A stretch of DNA of 64,000 bases from JBFXJF01 sp050175155 (GCA_050175155.1 JBFXJF010000010.1:1-64000), one strand, 5' to 3'; shown: positions 43,515 through 52,421, counted from the first letter of the stretch. Notes: a model not told the origin generated them from the sequence alone. Made by a program: numbers and translations.

Positions 43515-44138
43515 TTATGCTGCAAAAAATAATTTAATTTTATTTAAAAGTTCCACTACAAAAAATTTAACCTCAACATCTTCGTTTAACTCTAATTCAT
43601 CAGCTGCAGTTGTATTAATATCCTCTGGTTGAATTGCACTACTTGTAGACATATCAATAAAGCATAGTGGCGGAAATAATACACACCACCAGTTTTCACC
43701 TTCTCCAGCACCTAACGTAACCCTCAAAGCTTCATAATCCCCTGCTGGGTATACATTTTGACCGTACATCTTCGTAGGAAAAGGAAATGAGCCCAGTTCA
43801 ACTTTTAATTCTTCATTATAATTAAAACCATTTATATTAACAGTCTCTTTAACTAATTTTTCTAAAATGGGAATGTTCCGTTCGATTACTAATCTAGCCT
43901 CGTCCAAACTATCTATTGAATTAACCCACTCATCCATCTGATTTACAACTACTCCGGTTATTTCTCTTTTTAACCACTGGTCTTCTACCGAATCACTATT
44001 AGCAATAATTCTTAAACGTATTGCCTCATCGGGTATGGAAGATTCATTAGACATGGCAATTACAGAGTCTTGATTCCCAAGGTCCCAACTCATTAGTAGA
44101 ATAGTAAAAATAAATATTATGTATAAAATTACTCTCAT
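43515..44138 (-). CDS. spoIIR: Stage II sporulation signalling protein SpoIIR
   Basis: A 207-residue protein secreted from the forespore that activates SpoIIGA to process pro-sigma-E. A signal/anchor is at about 3-24. The conserved IPDEAIRLRIIANSDS segment, the YPAGDYEALRVTLG segment and GEGENWWCVLFPPLCF are intact. The position between ywlC and prmC fits Bacillus order. A sigma-F promoter match lies upstream, and GGAG precedes the ATG. The tandem repeat begins 15 nt after the stop codon. Confidence 0.95.
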   Translation of the reverse strand: MRVILYIIFIFTILLMSWDLGNQDSVIAMSNESSIPDEAIRLRIIANSDSVEDQWLKREITGVVVNQMDEWVNSIDSLDEARLVIERNIPILEKLVKETVNINGFNYNEELKVELGSFPFPTKMYGQNVYPAGDYEALRVTLGAGEGENWWCVLFPPLCFIDMSTSSAIQPEDINTTAADELELNEDVEVKFFVVELLNKIKLFFAA

Positions 44139-44172
44139 AACGTTTCTCCTCTCAATATCTTTCTATATTCTC

Positions 44173-44201
44173 AGTATGACCTGAAACGAAAGAGGATAAA
44201 C
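44173..44201 (-). promoter_or_regulatory. Predicted sigma-F (or sigma-G) promoter of spoIIR
   Basis: On the minus strand GTTTA (44197-44201) and GGTCATACT (44173-44181) are separated by 15 bp. This fits GYWTA / GGNRANANT with one mismatch; the CATACT core also resembles sigma-G. B. subtilis spoIIR depends on sigma-F. Confidence 0.55.
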
Positions 44202-44223
44202 GTCTTAAAAATTAAATCTTATT

Positions 44224-45075
44224 TTAAAACAAAGCTATTAAAATCCTTGGAATTCCCTGATAGTCAAGTATTTCATTAACATTCTTAGCCCCATATTCTT
44301 TTAATAGCCCAACTATTTTTTTTGCTTGATCAATTCCTATTTCAAAAGCGATAATACCCGGACTCCTTAAAATCGTATGACTTTTAACGATTATTTCTCG
44401 GTAGTAACTTAAGCCATCGGAACCGCCATCCAATGCTAAACTTGGTTCATAATCCTTTACCTCTGATGAAAGCTGCAATATGTCATCTGTTGGTATGTAA
44501 GGTGGATTTGACACAATCATATCGACTACTATCTTTTTCTCTATTAATGGAGAAAGAAGATTACCCTGATGAAACGTTACATCTGCTTTTAGCTTAATGG
44601 CATTATTAGCTGCTAATTGAAGAGCTTCTTTTGAAATATCGACTGCATGAAGGTCCCATTTCTCTTTTTCTAAGGATAATGTAATAGCAATCGCTCCACT
44701 ACCAGACCCTATATCTGCAACTGTTATTGATTTATCTCCCCAAAGTATTCTAGCTTCATTTATTACTGCTTCTACTAGCAGCTCTGTTTCCGGCCTAGGA
44801 ATTAATACATTATAATTCACGTCAAAATCCCTGCCATAAAAATTTTGAACCCCTGTAATATATTGCAAGGGTTCATTATTAACTCTTCTTTCAACCATTT
44901 TAATTAGCTGATCATACTTATCTGCAGTCATATCAAGTTGATAATTAAGAATAAATTTGCCTCTATCCCATTGATAAATACTGCATATTAAAACCTCTGC
45001 ATTTAAACTTGCGTTTTCTATATTGTTTTTTTCCAAAATCAGGGCTGCTTTTTCATAAGCCTCTTTTATTATCAT
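44224..45075 (-). CDS. prmC: Release-factor glutamine methyltransferase PrmC
   Basis: A 283-residue SAM-dependent enzyme that methylates the glutamine of the GGQ motif in release factors. An N-terminal helical domain is followed by a Rossmann domain with GSGSGAIA (about 123-130) and the catalytic NPPY at 190-193. It is 6 nt after its substrate gene prfA, the normal arrangement. Confidence 0.96.
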   Translation of the reverse strand: MIIKEAYEKAALILEKNNIENASLNAEVLICSIYQWDRGKFILNYQLDMTADKYDQLIKMVERRVNNEPLQYITGVQNFYGRDFDVNYNVLIPRPETELLVEAVINEARILWGDKSITVADIGSGSGAIAITLSLEKEKWDLHAVDISKEALQLAANNAIKLKADVTFHQGNLLSPLIEKKIVVDMIVSNPPYIPTDDILQLSSEVKDYEPSLALDGGSDGLSYYREIIVKSHTILRSPGIIAFEIGIDQAKKIVGLLKEYGAKNVNEILDYQGIPRILIALF

Positions 45076-45081
45076 TTATCA

Positions 45082-46155
45082 TTACTCCGCACTTGTACCT
45101 TTTAATAAATCTAACTGAACTTGAACTTGGAGAGCAGAAATAAGTTCGTCCATATCTCCTTCTATTATGTAATCAAGCTTATGCAATGTAAGTCCAATTC
45201 TATGGTCTGTAACACGGTTCTGTGGAAAATTATAAGTTCTTATTCGTTCACTTCGATCACCGGTTCCAACCATACTTTTTCTTTCACTTGCTACCTTCGC
45301 ATGTTCCTCGGCGCGTTGTTTTTCATAAATCCTTGCACGGAGTACTTTCATCGCTTTTTCTTTATTCTTAATTTGAGATTTTCCGTCCTGACATGAAACA
45401 ACTACTCCTGTTGGTATATGTGTTAAGCGAACAGCGGACATTGTTGTGTTTACGCTTTGCCCTCCTGGTCCACTAGATGCAAAAGTATCAACTCTAATAT
45501 CTTTATCGTGAATTTCGACTTCAACTTCTTCAACCTCAGGTAGTATTGCTACTGTTGATGTTGATGTATGAATCCTACCTCCCGATTCAGTTGTAGGTAT
45601 CCGCTGAACTCGATGAGCTCCACTCTCATACTTTAGCTGACTGTATACACCTTTGCCATAAATCATGAAGACTATCTCTTTAAATCCTCCTACGCCTGTG
45701 CTACTGGCGTCAATAACTTCCACTCTCCAGCCTTGGCGTTCAGCATAGCGAGTATACATTCTGTATAAATCACCAGCAAAAAGTGCAGCCTCATCTCCAC
45801 CTGCAGCACCCCTGATCTCAACGACTACGTTTTTTTCATCGTTAGGGTCTTTCGGAAGTAATAAAATCTTTAATTTTTCTTCTAATTTTACCTTCTTCTC
45901 CGACAATTCATCAACTTCGATTTTTACCATTTCACGCATTTCAGAATCAAGCTTTTCGTTAAGCATTGACTTTGCATTTTCTAATTCTTCTACAATTCCA
46001 TTATATTCTAAATATTTCTGAACTATTTCTTCTAATCCAGACTGTTCCTTTGAATAATCTTTAAGTTTCTTTAGATCGCTTATAACGTCTGAGTCCATTA
46101 ACAACTCACTTAATTCATTATAACGGCTTTCTAAGTCTTTTAACCGTTTAAACAC
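45082..46155 (-). CDS. prfA: Peptide chain release factor 1
   Basis: A 357-residue translation termination factor for UAA and UAG. The GGQ motif that enters the peptidyl-transferase centre is at 231-233; the stop-codon recognition region RIPTTESGGRIHTS is at about 185-199. The GTG start has GGGGTG 7 nt upstream. It is the first gene of the prfA-prmC pair. Confidence 0.97.
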   Translation of the reverse strand: MFKRLKDLESRYNELSELLMDSDVISDLKKLKDYSKEQSGLEEIVQKYLEYNGIVEELENAKSMLNEKLDSEMREMVKIEVDELSEKKVKLEEKLKILLLPKDPNDEKNVVVEIRGAAGGDEAALFAGDLYRMYTRYAERQGWRVEVIDASSTGVGGFKEIVFMIYGKGVYSQLKYESGAHRVQRIPTTESGGRIHTSTSTVAILPEVEEVEVEIHDKDIRVDTFASSGPGGQSVNTTMSAVRLTHIPTGVVVSCQDGKSQIKNKEKAMKVLRARIYEKQRAEEHAKVASERKSMVGTGDRSERIRTYNFPQNRVTDHRIGLTLHKLDYIIEGDMDELISALQVQVQLDLLKGTSAE

Positions 46156-46249
46156 TTTACTTCACCCCATAATCACATTTCTAAATTAATTGTACAACAT
46201 TAAAATTATATACAATTAATCTTTTATGGTCAAAAAATATTTTATGATA

Positions 46250-46289
46250 ATAAAAATAAAGATGGTTCGAGATTACTACTCAAACCATC
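46250..46289 (-). terminator. Terminator of the YhcN/YlaJ-type gene
   Basis: An 11-bp stem (46261-46271 with 46279-46289, one G-U pair) with a 7-nt loop is followed by TTTATTTTTATT on the minus strand. Confidence 0.85.
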
Positions 46290-46303
46290 CCTATAAATCC
46301 AAT

Positions 46304-46879
46304 TTACCTCACGTTATATCTAAAATTTCTGTCAAACAATCGAAAATCATCATCATACTTATTAATAGGTGTCCCAGTATCTATCCCGTCACCAACGTCT
46401 CTTAAGCGACCATAGAGGTCATCGTCAGAGGTTATCATAATTCTATTGCCGCCTGACAATTTACTTAACTTATCGTAAACTTCATTTTCGACTTTATATG
46501 CCTGGTTAGATTGAACCTGATTATCTAAATCTAAGGCTACGTATACATTACCTCCAGCTATTACTATTGTAGCATCATCAACGCCCTTAATTTTAGCTGC
46601 AGCATCTGCCATTTTCTTAGCTTCTTCATTTGTATTCGTTTTGTTAAATCTAGTTAGTTCATCTGCTTGAAGGCCATCTGTTCCCATGCTTAAACGATCG
46701 CTATAGTAATCTCCATTGTAATTGTATGGCGATACATTGTCACCGCTTACATCGCCTCTAAGTTTCTCCCTGTCATCGCTTTTAGTTAGTGGTTGACCAT
46801 TGTCATTTAAGCTACACGCTGTTACACCAATCATTAAAGTACATAAAATTAATACTAATGTTATTTTCATTGTACGCAC
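46304..46879 (-). CDS. YhcN/YlaJ-family sporulation lipoprotein
   Basis: A 191-residue lipoprotein with a signal peptide and lipobox GVTAC (Cys22). The family domain occupies the second half (about 80-170): AKKMADAAAKIKGVDDATIVIAGG followed by YVALDL. Members are found in spore inner membranes and germination-linked loci in Bacillus. The GTG at 46879 is chosen because AGGAGG is 9 nt upstream; the ATG three codons later is 16+ nt away. The mature N-terminal region is Asn/Asp-rich and low complexity. Confidence 0.85.
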   Translation of the reverse strand: MRTMKITLVLILCTLMIGVTACSLNDNGQPLTKSDDREKLRGDVSGDNVSPYNYNGDYYSDRLSMGTDGLQADELTRFNKTNTNEEAKKMADAAAKIKGVDDATIVIAGGNVYVALDLDNQVQSNQAYKVENEVYDKLSKLSGGNRIMITSDDDLYGRLRDVGDGIDTGTPINKYDDDFRLFDRNFRYNVR

Positions 46880-46933
46880 TTAATGTCACCTCCTCAGGAT
46901 TATAATTCCCAAGAAGATGTTAAATAATTATAT

Positions 46934-47512
46934 TTATTTATTAGGTACATTATGGCAATGTCGACATCGTGCCTCGTAGCTCTCGGATGCACCTATTTTA
47001 ATTATTGGATCGTTATAATTGGCAGGCTCATTATTAATGAGTCTTTGTGTTCTTGACGCTGGTCCACCACATATAATACATATCGCCTGTAGTTTGGTAA
47101 TAAACTCAGCCTTGGCTAAAAGTTCTGGAGATGGACCAAATGACTCTCCTCTAAAATCCATATCTAACCCAGCACAAATCACCCGTACTCCATTATCAGC
47201 TAGTTTATTGCAAACATCAACTATGCCATGATCAAAAAATTGTATCTCGTCTATTGCCACAACCTCTGTGTCGGGATGAACCTTTAATAAAATATCAGCA
47301 GAATTATTTACTGGTTCGGCATCAGCTTGACTGCCATTATGTGATACTAAAGCAACATCGCTAAAACGATTGTCAATTACAGGTTTAAATGTCTGTACCT
47401 TTAATTTGGCATATTTTGCTCTTTTTATTCTTCTAATCAATTCTTCACTTTTACCTGAAAACATACTGCCACAGATGAATTCAATCCATCCTTCTTTCTT
47501 ATAATACATCAT
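46934..47512 (-). CDS. tdk: Thymidine kinase
   Basis: A 192-residue salvage enzyme phosphorylating thymidine. P-loop GSMFSGKS at 15-22, catalytic Glu in DEIQFFD, and a C-terminal zinc lasso with paired cysteines (CIICGG and CRHCH). The start at 47512 has GGGGGAG 8 nt upstream; the frame open to 47539 lacks a site and runs into the upstream terminator. Located between rpmE and the prfA cluster, as in Bacillus. Confidence 0.95.
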   Translation of the reverse strand: MMYYKKEGWIEFICGSMFSGKSEELIRRIKRAKYAKLKVQTFKPVIDNRFSDVALVSHNGSQADAEPVNNSADILLKVHPDTEVVAIDEIQFFDHGIVDVCNKLADNGVRVICAGLDMDFRGESFGPSPELLAKAEFITKLQAICIICGGPASRTQRLINNEPANYNDPIIKIGASESYEARCRHCHNVPNK

Positions 47513-47540
47513 TTCGTTTGCTCCCCCAATAACCTTCATT

Positions 47541-47571
47541 AGAAAAAGAAAGGCAAGCCTTAGCTTGCTTT
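47541..47571 (-). terminator. Terminator between rpmE and tdk
   Basis: A 9-bp stem (47550-47558 with 47563-47571, one G-U pair) and a 4-nt loop are followed by TCTTTTTC on the minus strand. The TIR-like sequence TTTTTCAACAGTCTG directly precedes the stem. Confidence 0.8.
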
Positions 47572-47572
47572 G

Positions 47573-47655
47573 CAGACTGTTGAAAAAGTCCGTCAGGCTG
47601 TTGACAAAATGACAGACTGTAGAAAATGTTTAAATACAACTTTTTCTACAGTCTG
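47573..47655. mobile_element. 83-bp terminal-inverted-repeat element (shortened MITE-like copy)
   Basis: The left end CAGACTGTTGAAAAAGTC and the inverted right end CAGACTGTAGAAAAAGTT match at 16 of 18 positions. An internal CAGACTGTAGAAAA pairs with the right end as a 14-bp hairpin. Inside, ATGACAGACTGT-GAAAATGTT is shared with the 148-bp element at 51585. No clear target duplication is seen. It codes for nothing and lies downstream of rpmE. Confidence 0.6.
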
Positions 47656-47679
47656 ACTCATTACTTAACGATTTAAAAT

Positions 47680-47877
47680 TTACTTATTATACTTCTTATT
47701 AAATTTGTCTACACGTCCACCAACGTCAGCGGTTTTTTGCTTACCCGTGTAAAACGGATGACATTCGGAACATACCTCAACACGTAGTTTATCCTTTACT
47801 GAACCAGTCTCAAAGGTATTCCCACATGCACAAACTATGTTAGCTATTTTATATTCAGGATGAATTCCCTTTTTCAT
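47680..47877 (-). CDS. rpmE: 50S ribosomal protein L31 (zinc-binding type)
   Basis: A 65-residue ribosomal protein. The C+ form is indicated by CACG and CSEC cysteine pairs that coordinate zinc, with the HPFYTGKQK signature following. The ATG at 47877 has AGAGGTG 7 nt upstream and is preferred to the TTG one codon earlier. Neighbours rho and tdk match B. subtilis. Confidence 0.96.
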   Translation of the reverse strand: MKKGIHPEYKIANIVCACGNTFETGSVKDKLRVEVCSECHPFYTGKQKTADVGGRVDKFNKKYNK

Positions 47878-47989
47878 CAACTTTCACCTCTTTCTGCCCT
47901 GAATCATTTAGAAACAGAGTTCTATGCGACACTTTTTGTATTATAACATGTTTTATTCTTTTGTTTCAACAAAACTTTTTAATGAATGT

Positions 47990-49246
47990 TTATTTTTTAT
48001 TAATAATTTTATCCAATTGATCAAGAAATTCAGTATTTGTTTTAGTTTCTTTTAATCTTTTAATGAAAAATTCTGTAAAATCATTTTGCTCCGACATTAA
48101 TTTTCTTAATGCCCAAATTTTATCTAAATGTTCTTTGGATAATAGCAATTCTTCTCTTCTTGTACCAGATTTTTTTATGTCAAGTGCAGGGAAGATTCTC
48201 TTGTCAGCTAATCTGCGATCTAGATGCAGTTCCATGTTACCGGTTCCTTTAAATTCTTCAAAGATTATATCATCCATTCGCGAACCAGTATCAACTAATG
48301 CTGTTGCTAGAATTGTAAGACTTCCGCCTTCTTCAATGTTTCTTGCTGCTCCAAAGAATCTTTTCGGCCTGTGTAGGGCCGCAGGATCTAATCCTCCGGA
48401 AAGTGTTCTTCCGCTTGGAGGGATTATTAGATTGTAAGCCCTTGCTAATCTTGTAATGCTATCTAATAAGATAACGACGTCTTTTTTTGCTTCAACTAAC
48501 CTTTGAGCACGCTCCAAAACAAGCTCTGTAACTTTTACATGATTCTCTGGCAATTCATCAAATGTTGAACTTATTACCTCTGCGTTAACTGATCTTTGCA
48601 TATCTGTTACTTCTTCTGGTCTTTCATCGATTAATAATATCATTAATTCAACATCTGGAAAATTAGTATTTATTGAATTAGCTATTTCTTTTAATAGTAA
48701 GGTTTTACCAGCTTTTGGTGGCGCAACAATTAATCCGCGTTGCCCCTTTCCAACTGGTGCTAATAGATCGATAATTCTAGCAGCGATATTTGTAGGGGAG
48801 GTTTCTAATATTAGTTTTTCTAATGGAAATATTGGAGTAAGTGCAGGAAAATGTAATCTTTCTGACGCTAGTGCCGGGTCTAAACCATTAACAGCTTCTA
48901 CGTGTAAAAGTCCAAAATATCTTTCATTTTCTTTTGGCGGTCGAGCTTTTCCCGAAACAAGATCACCTGTTCTTAAATCGAATTTCCGTATTTGTGAGGC
49001 GGATATATATATATCCTCATTGCTAGGCAAATAATTTATTGGCCTTAAAAAACCAAATCCATCAGGTAATATTTCCAGAACTCCTTCTAAAAACATTAAC
49101 CCTACGCTTTCTGTTTGCGCCTTAAGTATCGAGAATATAAGTTCCTTTTTTTTCATTTTACTATAATACGGTATTTCTAATTCTTTTGCTAACTGATATA
49201 GCTCAGTTAATTTCTTTGTTTCAAGTATTGCTATACTTAAATTCAT
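47990..49246 (-). CDS. rho: Transcription termination factor Rho
   Basis: A 418-residue hexameric RNA helicase. N-terminal Rho-N (about 5-45) and RNA-binding cold-shock-like domain (about 52-120; EGVLEILPDGFGFLR), Walker A APPKAGKT at 175-182, Walker B in VVILLDSITRLARAYN, and the Q/R loops are present. There is no large insertion of the kind seen in high-GC bacteria. AGGTG precedes the ATG. Confidence 0.97.
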   Translation of the reverse strand: MNLSIAILETKKLTELYQLAKELEIPYYSKMKKKELIFSILKAQTESVGLMFLEGVLEILPDGFGFLRPINYLPSNEDIYISASQIRKFDLRTGDLVSGKARPPKENERYFGLLHVEAVNGLDPALASERLHFPALTPIFPLEKLILETSPTNIAARIIDLLAPVGKGQRGLIVAPPKAGKTLLLKEIANSINTNFPDVELMILLIDERPEEVTDMQRSVNAEVISSTFDELPENHVKVTELVLERAQRLVEAKKDVVILLDSITRLARAYNLIIPPSGRTLSGGLDPAALHRPKRFFGAARNIEEGGSLTILATALVDTGSRMDDIIFEEFKGTGNMELHLDRRLADKRIFPALDIKKSGTRREELLLSKEHLDKIWALRKLMSEQNDFTEFFIKRLKETKTNTEFLDQLDKIINKK

Positions 49247-49276
49247 TTAAACACCTACCTTATAGAATTGGCAATA

Positions 49277-50236
49277 TTATAAGTATAAATTCGGCTTTTT
49301 TTCTAGACGATGTGTACCATCAATAACTCTAACTGTACCTGTTTTAGCACGCATAACTAATGATTGAGTCAATGCTGTTGAACCTTGATAACGAACACCT
49401 GTTAATAATTCCCCATCTGTTACACCTGTAGCAGCGAAGATTGCGTCTTCCCCTTTAACTAAATCGTTCATCAATAATATTTTATTTATATCTAATCCCA
49501 TCAATTTACATCTTTTAATTTCTTCATCATTTTGAGGTAATAGCTTCCCTTGTATCTCTCCACCTAAGCATTTCAATGCTACTGCTGCTAGTACTCCCTC
49601 TGGCGCCCCACCTGTTCCAAATAATATATCTACTCCCGTTTTTTCAAATGAAGTATTAATAGCCGCTGCAACATCACCGTCAGTTATTAATTTTATTCTT
49701 GCGCCTACGCGTCTTATTTCTTTAATTAAATCATAGTGCCTCTCACGATTTAGAATAATGGCCGTTACTTCAGTTATATCTTTATTCAGAGCCTTTGCTA
49801 CAATTCTTAAATTCTCTTCTACACTAGCATTTATATCAATCTTCCCAGCCACTCTAGGCCCAACAGCAATTTTCTGCATATACATATCTGGCGCATGTAA
49901 CAAATTACCTTTATCAGCTACTGCTACTACTGCTAAAGCATTCCAAAGACCATTAGCAACTATATTAGTTCCTTCTATCGGGTCAACTGCTACATCAAGT
50001 TCATGTCCTTCTCCTGTTCCCAGCTTTTCCCCAATATATAGCATTGGTGCCTCGTCCATTTCACCTTCACCAATCACAACGGTACCACGCATTGGTATGG
50101 TATCGAAGACTTTTCTCATTGCTGTTGTACCTGCATCATCCACTTCTATTTTTAATCCTTTACCCATCCATTTAGCTGCTGCCAATGCTGCTGCCTCAGT
50201 TACGCGAACTAACTCTAAGGTTAAACTTCTCTCCAC
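49277..50236 (-). CDS. glpX: Fructose-1,6-bisphosphatase class II (GlpX)
   Basis: Gluconeogenic phosphatase of the lithium-sensitive family. The frame extends to 50290, but GAGGGGG 7 nt before the GTG at 50236 and the family N-terminus ERSLTLELVRVTEAAA fix the start (319 residues). Metal ligands are in GEGEMDEAPML and VDPIEGTN. It sits between rho and murA2 as in Bacillus (ywjI). Confidence 0.95.
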   Translation of the reverse strand: MERSLTLELVRVTEAAALAAAKWMGKGLKIEVDDAGTTAMRKVFDTIPMRGTVVIGEGEMDEAPMLYIGEKLGTGEGHELDVAVDPIEGTNIVANGLWNALAVVAVADKGNLLHAPDMYMQKIAVGPRVAGKIDINASVEENLRIVAKALNKDITEVTAIILNRERHYDLIKEIRRVGARIKLITDGDVAAAINTSFEKTGVDILFGTGGAPEGVLAAVALKCLGGEIQGKLLPQNDEEIKRCKLMGLDINKILLMNDLVKGEDAIFAATGVTDGELLTGVRYQGSTALTQSLVMRAKTGTVRVIDGTHRLEKKPNLYL

Positions 50237-50282
50237 TTCATTTCCCCCTCTATTTCTTCTATAATTAAGTGTAGCAAAAATA

Positions 50283-51536
50283 CTATTCAACTACTCTCCA
50301 TATATTTGCACCCAGAGATCTTAATTTTTCTTCTAAGTTTTCATATCCCCTGTCTATATGAAAAACATCTCTTATCTCTGTAATTCCTTCAGCAATTGTT
50401 GCCGCTGTCACTAAAGCAGCTCCGGCCCTTAAATCTGTTGCTGTTACTATAGATCCTTGAAGTTCTTTCGGCCCCTCAAAAATCGCACTTCTTCCCTCGA
50501 CTCTTGCTTCTGCTCCCATTCTTACCAATTCATCAACATGTTTAAAACGAGATGAAAATATAGTTTCGGTAATCATACTTGTACCAATAGCTTTTGTCAT
50601 TAGTACACTAAAAGGTTGTTGTAAATCAGTGGGGAAACCGGGGTATGGTAAAGTTTTTACGTCTACAGGGTTGTAGAAGGATTGACCTATTACTCTTATA
50701 GAATCGTCACTTTCCTCTACAATAACCCCTGTCTCTCTTAATTTAGCTGTTAAAGATTCCAGATGCTTTGGAATTACATTTTCAACAGTTATGTCTCCGG
50801 CAGTAGCAGCGCCAATAATCATATATGTGCCTGCCTCTATACGGTCGGGAATTATTGAATGTCTGCATTCTTTTAAGTAGTCACAACCTTGAATTTTAAT
50901 TACATCCGTTCCAACTCCTGTGATTTTTACACCCATTGAGTTAAGAAGTGTAGCAACATCTACAATCTCAGGTTCTTTTGCAGCGTTTTCGATTATTGAC
51001 ATTCCGTTAATTCTAGCGGATGCTAACATAATATTTATTGTTGCACCTACGCTAACTGTGTCTAAGTATATTTTGTTCCCTATAAGCTCCTTCGCATAAA
51101 GATGCAAATATTCCGGTTCATAAATTGCTTCAGCACCTAATGAATTAAATCCCTTTATATGTTGATCAATTGGTCGCAAACCTAGATTACATCCTCCTGG
51201 CATTCCAATCTTTGCTTCACCAAATTTACCTAATAAAGCTCCCATGAGATAATACGATGCTCTTAATTCCTTTATATTTAGGCTCATCATAGGTTTTGAC
51301 TCTATATTTCTAGGGTCAATCATCATGGTACCTTCATTATATTCTATAATTGCACCCATTTCTCTTAAAATATCCGAAAGTATAATTACATCTTTTATAT
51401 TTGGCAAATTGTCTATATATACTTTAGAGTCAGATAGAATTGCAGCAGGAATTAATGCAACAGCACTATTTTTAGCTCCACTAATTGTTACTGACCCTGT
51501 TAGTTGTTGTCCACCCTTAATCATTATCTTATCCAA
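50283..51536 (-). CDS. murAB: UDP-N-acetylglucosamine 1-carboxyvinyltransferase, second copy (MurAB/MurZ)
   Basis: A 417-residue paralogue of the enzyme at 13085-14401. Catalytic Cys116 is in MPGGCNLGLRP, and Lys22/Asn23 (GAKNS) are present. Firmicutes commonly carry two MurA enzymes with different regulation. The TTG start has GAGGGATG 7 nt upstream. The position between fsa and glpX marks the MurAB/MurZ type. A mobile-element-like insertion lies in its upstream region. Confidence 0.94.
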   Translation of the reverse strand: MDKIMIKGGQQLTGSVTISGAKNSAVALIPAAILSDSKVYIDNLPNIKDVIILSDILREMGAIIEYNEGTMMIDPRNIESKPMMSLNIKELRASYYLMGALLGKFGEAKIGMPGGCNLGLRPIDQHIKGFNSLGAEAIYEPEYLHLYAKELIGNKIYLDTVSVGATINIMLASARINGMSIIENAAKEPEIVDVATLLNSMGVKITGVGTDVIKIQGCDYLKECRHSIIPDRIEAGTYMIIGAATAGDITVENVIPKHLESLTAKLRETGVIVEESDDSIRVIGQSFYNPVDVKTLPYPGFPTDLQQPFSVLMTKAIGTSMITETIFSSRFKHVDELVRMGAEARVEGRSAIFEGPKELQGSIVTATDLRAGAALVTAATIAEGITEIRDVFHIDRGYENLEEKLRSLGANIWRVVE

Positions 51537-51576
51537 TATAGTTCATCCCTCAATTCTGTAGATATTAATCAGAAAA

Positions 51577-51740
51577 AAGCACCTGTTGTTGAGAAAGTCA
51601 ACAACATGACAGACTGTTGAAAATGTTCTATATCGAGGCACGTTAAAATCGAGGAACGGAGCTTACTCTAAGGTAAGTGAGTACCGGAGATTTTAAACAG
51701 TAACGAAGAGATAGGACTTTTTCAACAGTCTGAAGCACCT
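51577..51740 (-). terminator. fsa terminator split by an insertion
   Basis: If the 148-bp element and one copy of AAGCACCT are removed, the minus strand reads a canonical terminator downstream of fsa: an 11-bp stem starting AAAGCACTTTC with one G-U pair, a TATG loop, and a six-T tail. In the present sequence the stem (to about 51757) remains but its T-tail is displaced by the element. Confidence 0.7.
51585..51732. mobile_element. 148-bp MITE-like foldback element with 8-bp direct repeats
   Basis: Perfect direct repeats AAGCACCT stand at 51577-51584 and 51733-51740. The ends are related inverted sequences: TGTTGAGAAAGTC at the left and TGTTGAAAAAGTC at the right read inward, 12 of 13 identical. 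Inside are a second inverted pair (CAGACTGTTGAAAA at 51610-51623 and its complement at 51719-51732) and nested arms (GTTAAAATC/GATTTTAAAC; CTTAC/GTAAG), so the element can fold into one long hairpin. It codes for no protein. Confidence 0.75.
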
Positions 51741-51762
51741 TCCATAGAAAGTGCTTTAGTGA

Positions 51763-52407
51763 CTAAGGACGTGATTTTTCCCAATCAGCAATAAATTTTT
51801 CTATACCTATATCGGTCAGTGGGTGTTTCACCATCTGTATTAATACATTATATGGAATTGTCGCTATGTCCGCTCCAGCTTTAGCAGCTTGAATTACATG
51901 TAGCGGATGCCTAATGCTTGCAGCAATTATTCTTGTTTCTATGTCGTAATACTGAAAAATTTGGTTAATCTCATCAACTAATGCTATTCCATCATGACCT
52001 ATATCATCTAATCTACCTACAAAAGGGGACACATAGGTAGCCCCTGCTCTTGCTGCCATTAGTGCTTGATTAGCTGAAAAAACTAGTGTTACGTTTGTTT
52101 TTATTCCTTCTTTACTTAATTTTGAGACAGCTTTTAATCCTTCAAGTGTCATTGGTATCTTGATAACAATATTCTTAGATATTTTAGCTAGTTCTCTTCC
52201 TTCTTTAATCATCAATTCAGATTCTAACCCAATTACTTCAGCACTTATTGGTCCATCAACTATCTCTGTAATCTCTTTAATAACCTCTTCAATACTTCTT
52301 CCTTCTTTGGCAATCAACGAAGGATTAGTAGTAACTCCTGAGATAATCCCTAACTCACTGCTCTTATATATCTCTTTTACATTTGCCGTATCTATAAAAA
52401 TTTCCAC
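51763..52407 (-). CDS. fsa: Fructose-6-phosphate aldolase / transaldolase-like protein (YwjH/Tal)
   Basis: A 214-residue TIM-barrel class I aldolase of the short transaldolase subfamily. The Schiff-base lysine is Lys83 in VIKIPMTLEGL; GVTTNPSLIAKEG is the substrate loop. Short members act either as transaldolase or fructose-6-phosphate aldolase; sequence alone does not settle which. The GTG start has GGAGG 9 nt upstream. It is 14 nt after fbaA. Confidence 0.92.
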   Translation of the reverse strand: MEIFIDTANVKEIYKSSELGIISGVTTNPSLIAKEGRSIEEVIKEITEIVDGPISAEVIGLESELMIKEGRELAKISKNIVIKIPMTLEGLKAVSKLSKEGIKTNVTLVFSANQALMAARAGATYVSPFVGRLDDIGHDGIALVDEINQIFQYYDIETRIIAASIRHPLHVIQAAKAGADIATIPYNVLIQMVKHPLTDIGIEKFIADWEKSRP

Positions 52408-52421
52408 GTATATAATCCTCC

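Noticed and set aside
49758..50264. 168-codon plus-strand frame opposite glpX
   Set aside because: The minus-strand frame is unmistakably GlpX; the opposite frame reads as Ser/Pro/Ile-rich shadow sequence.
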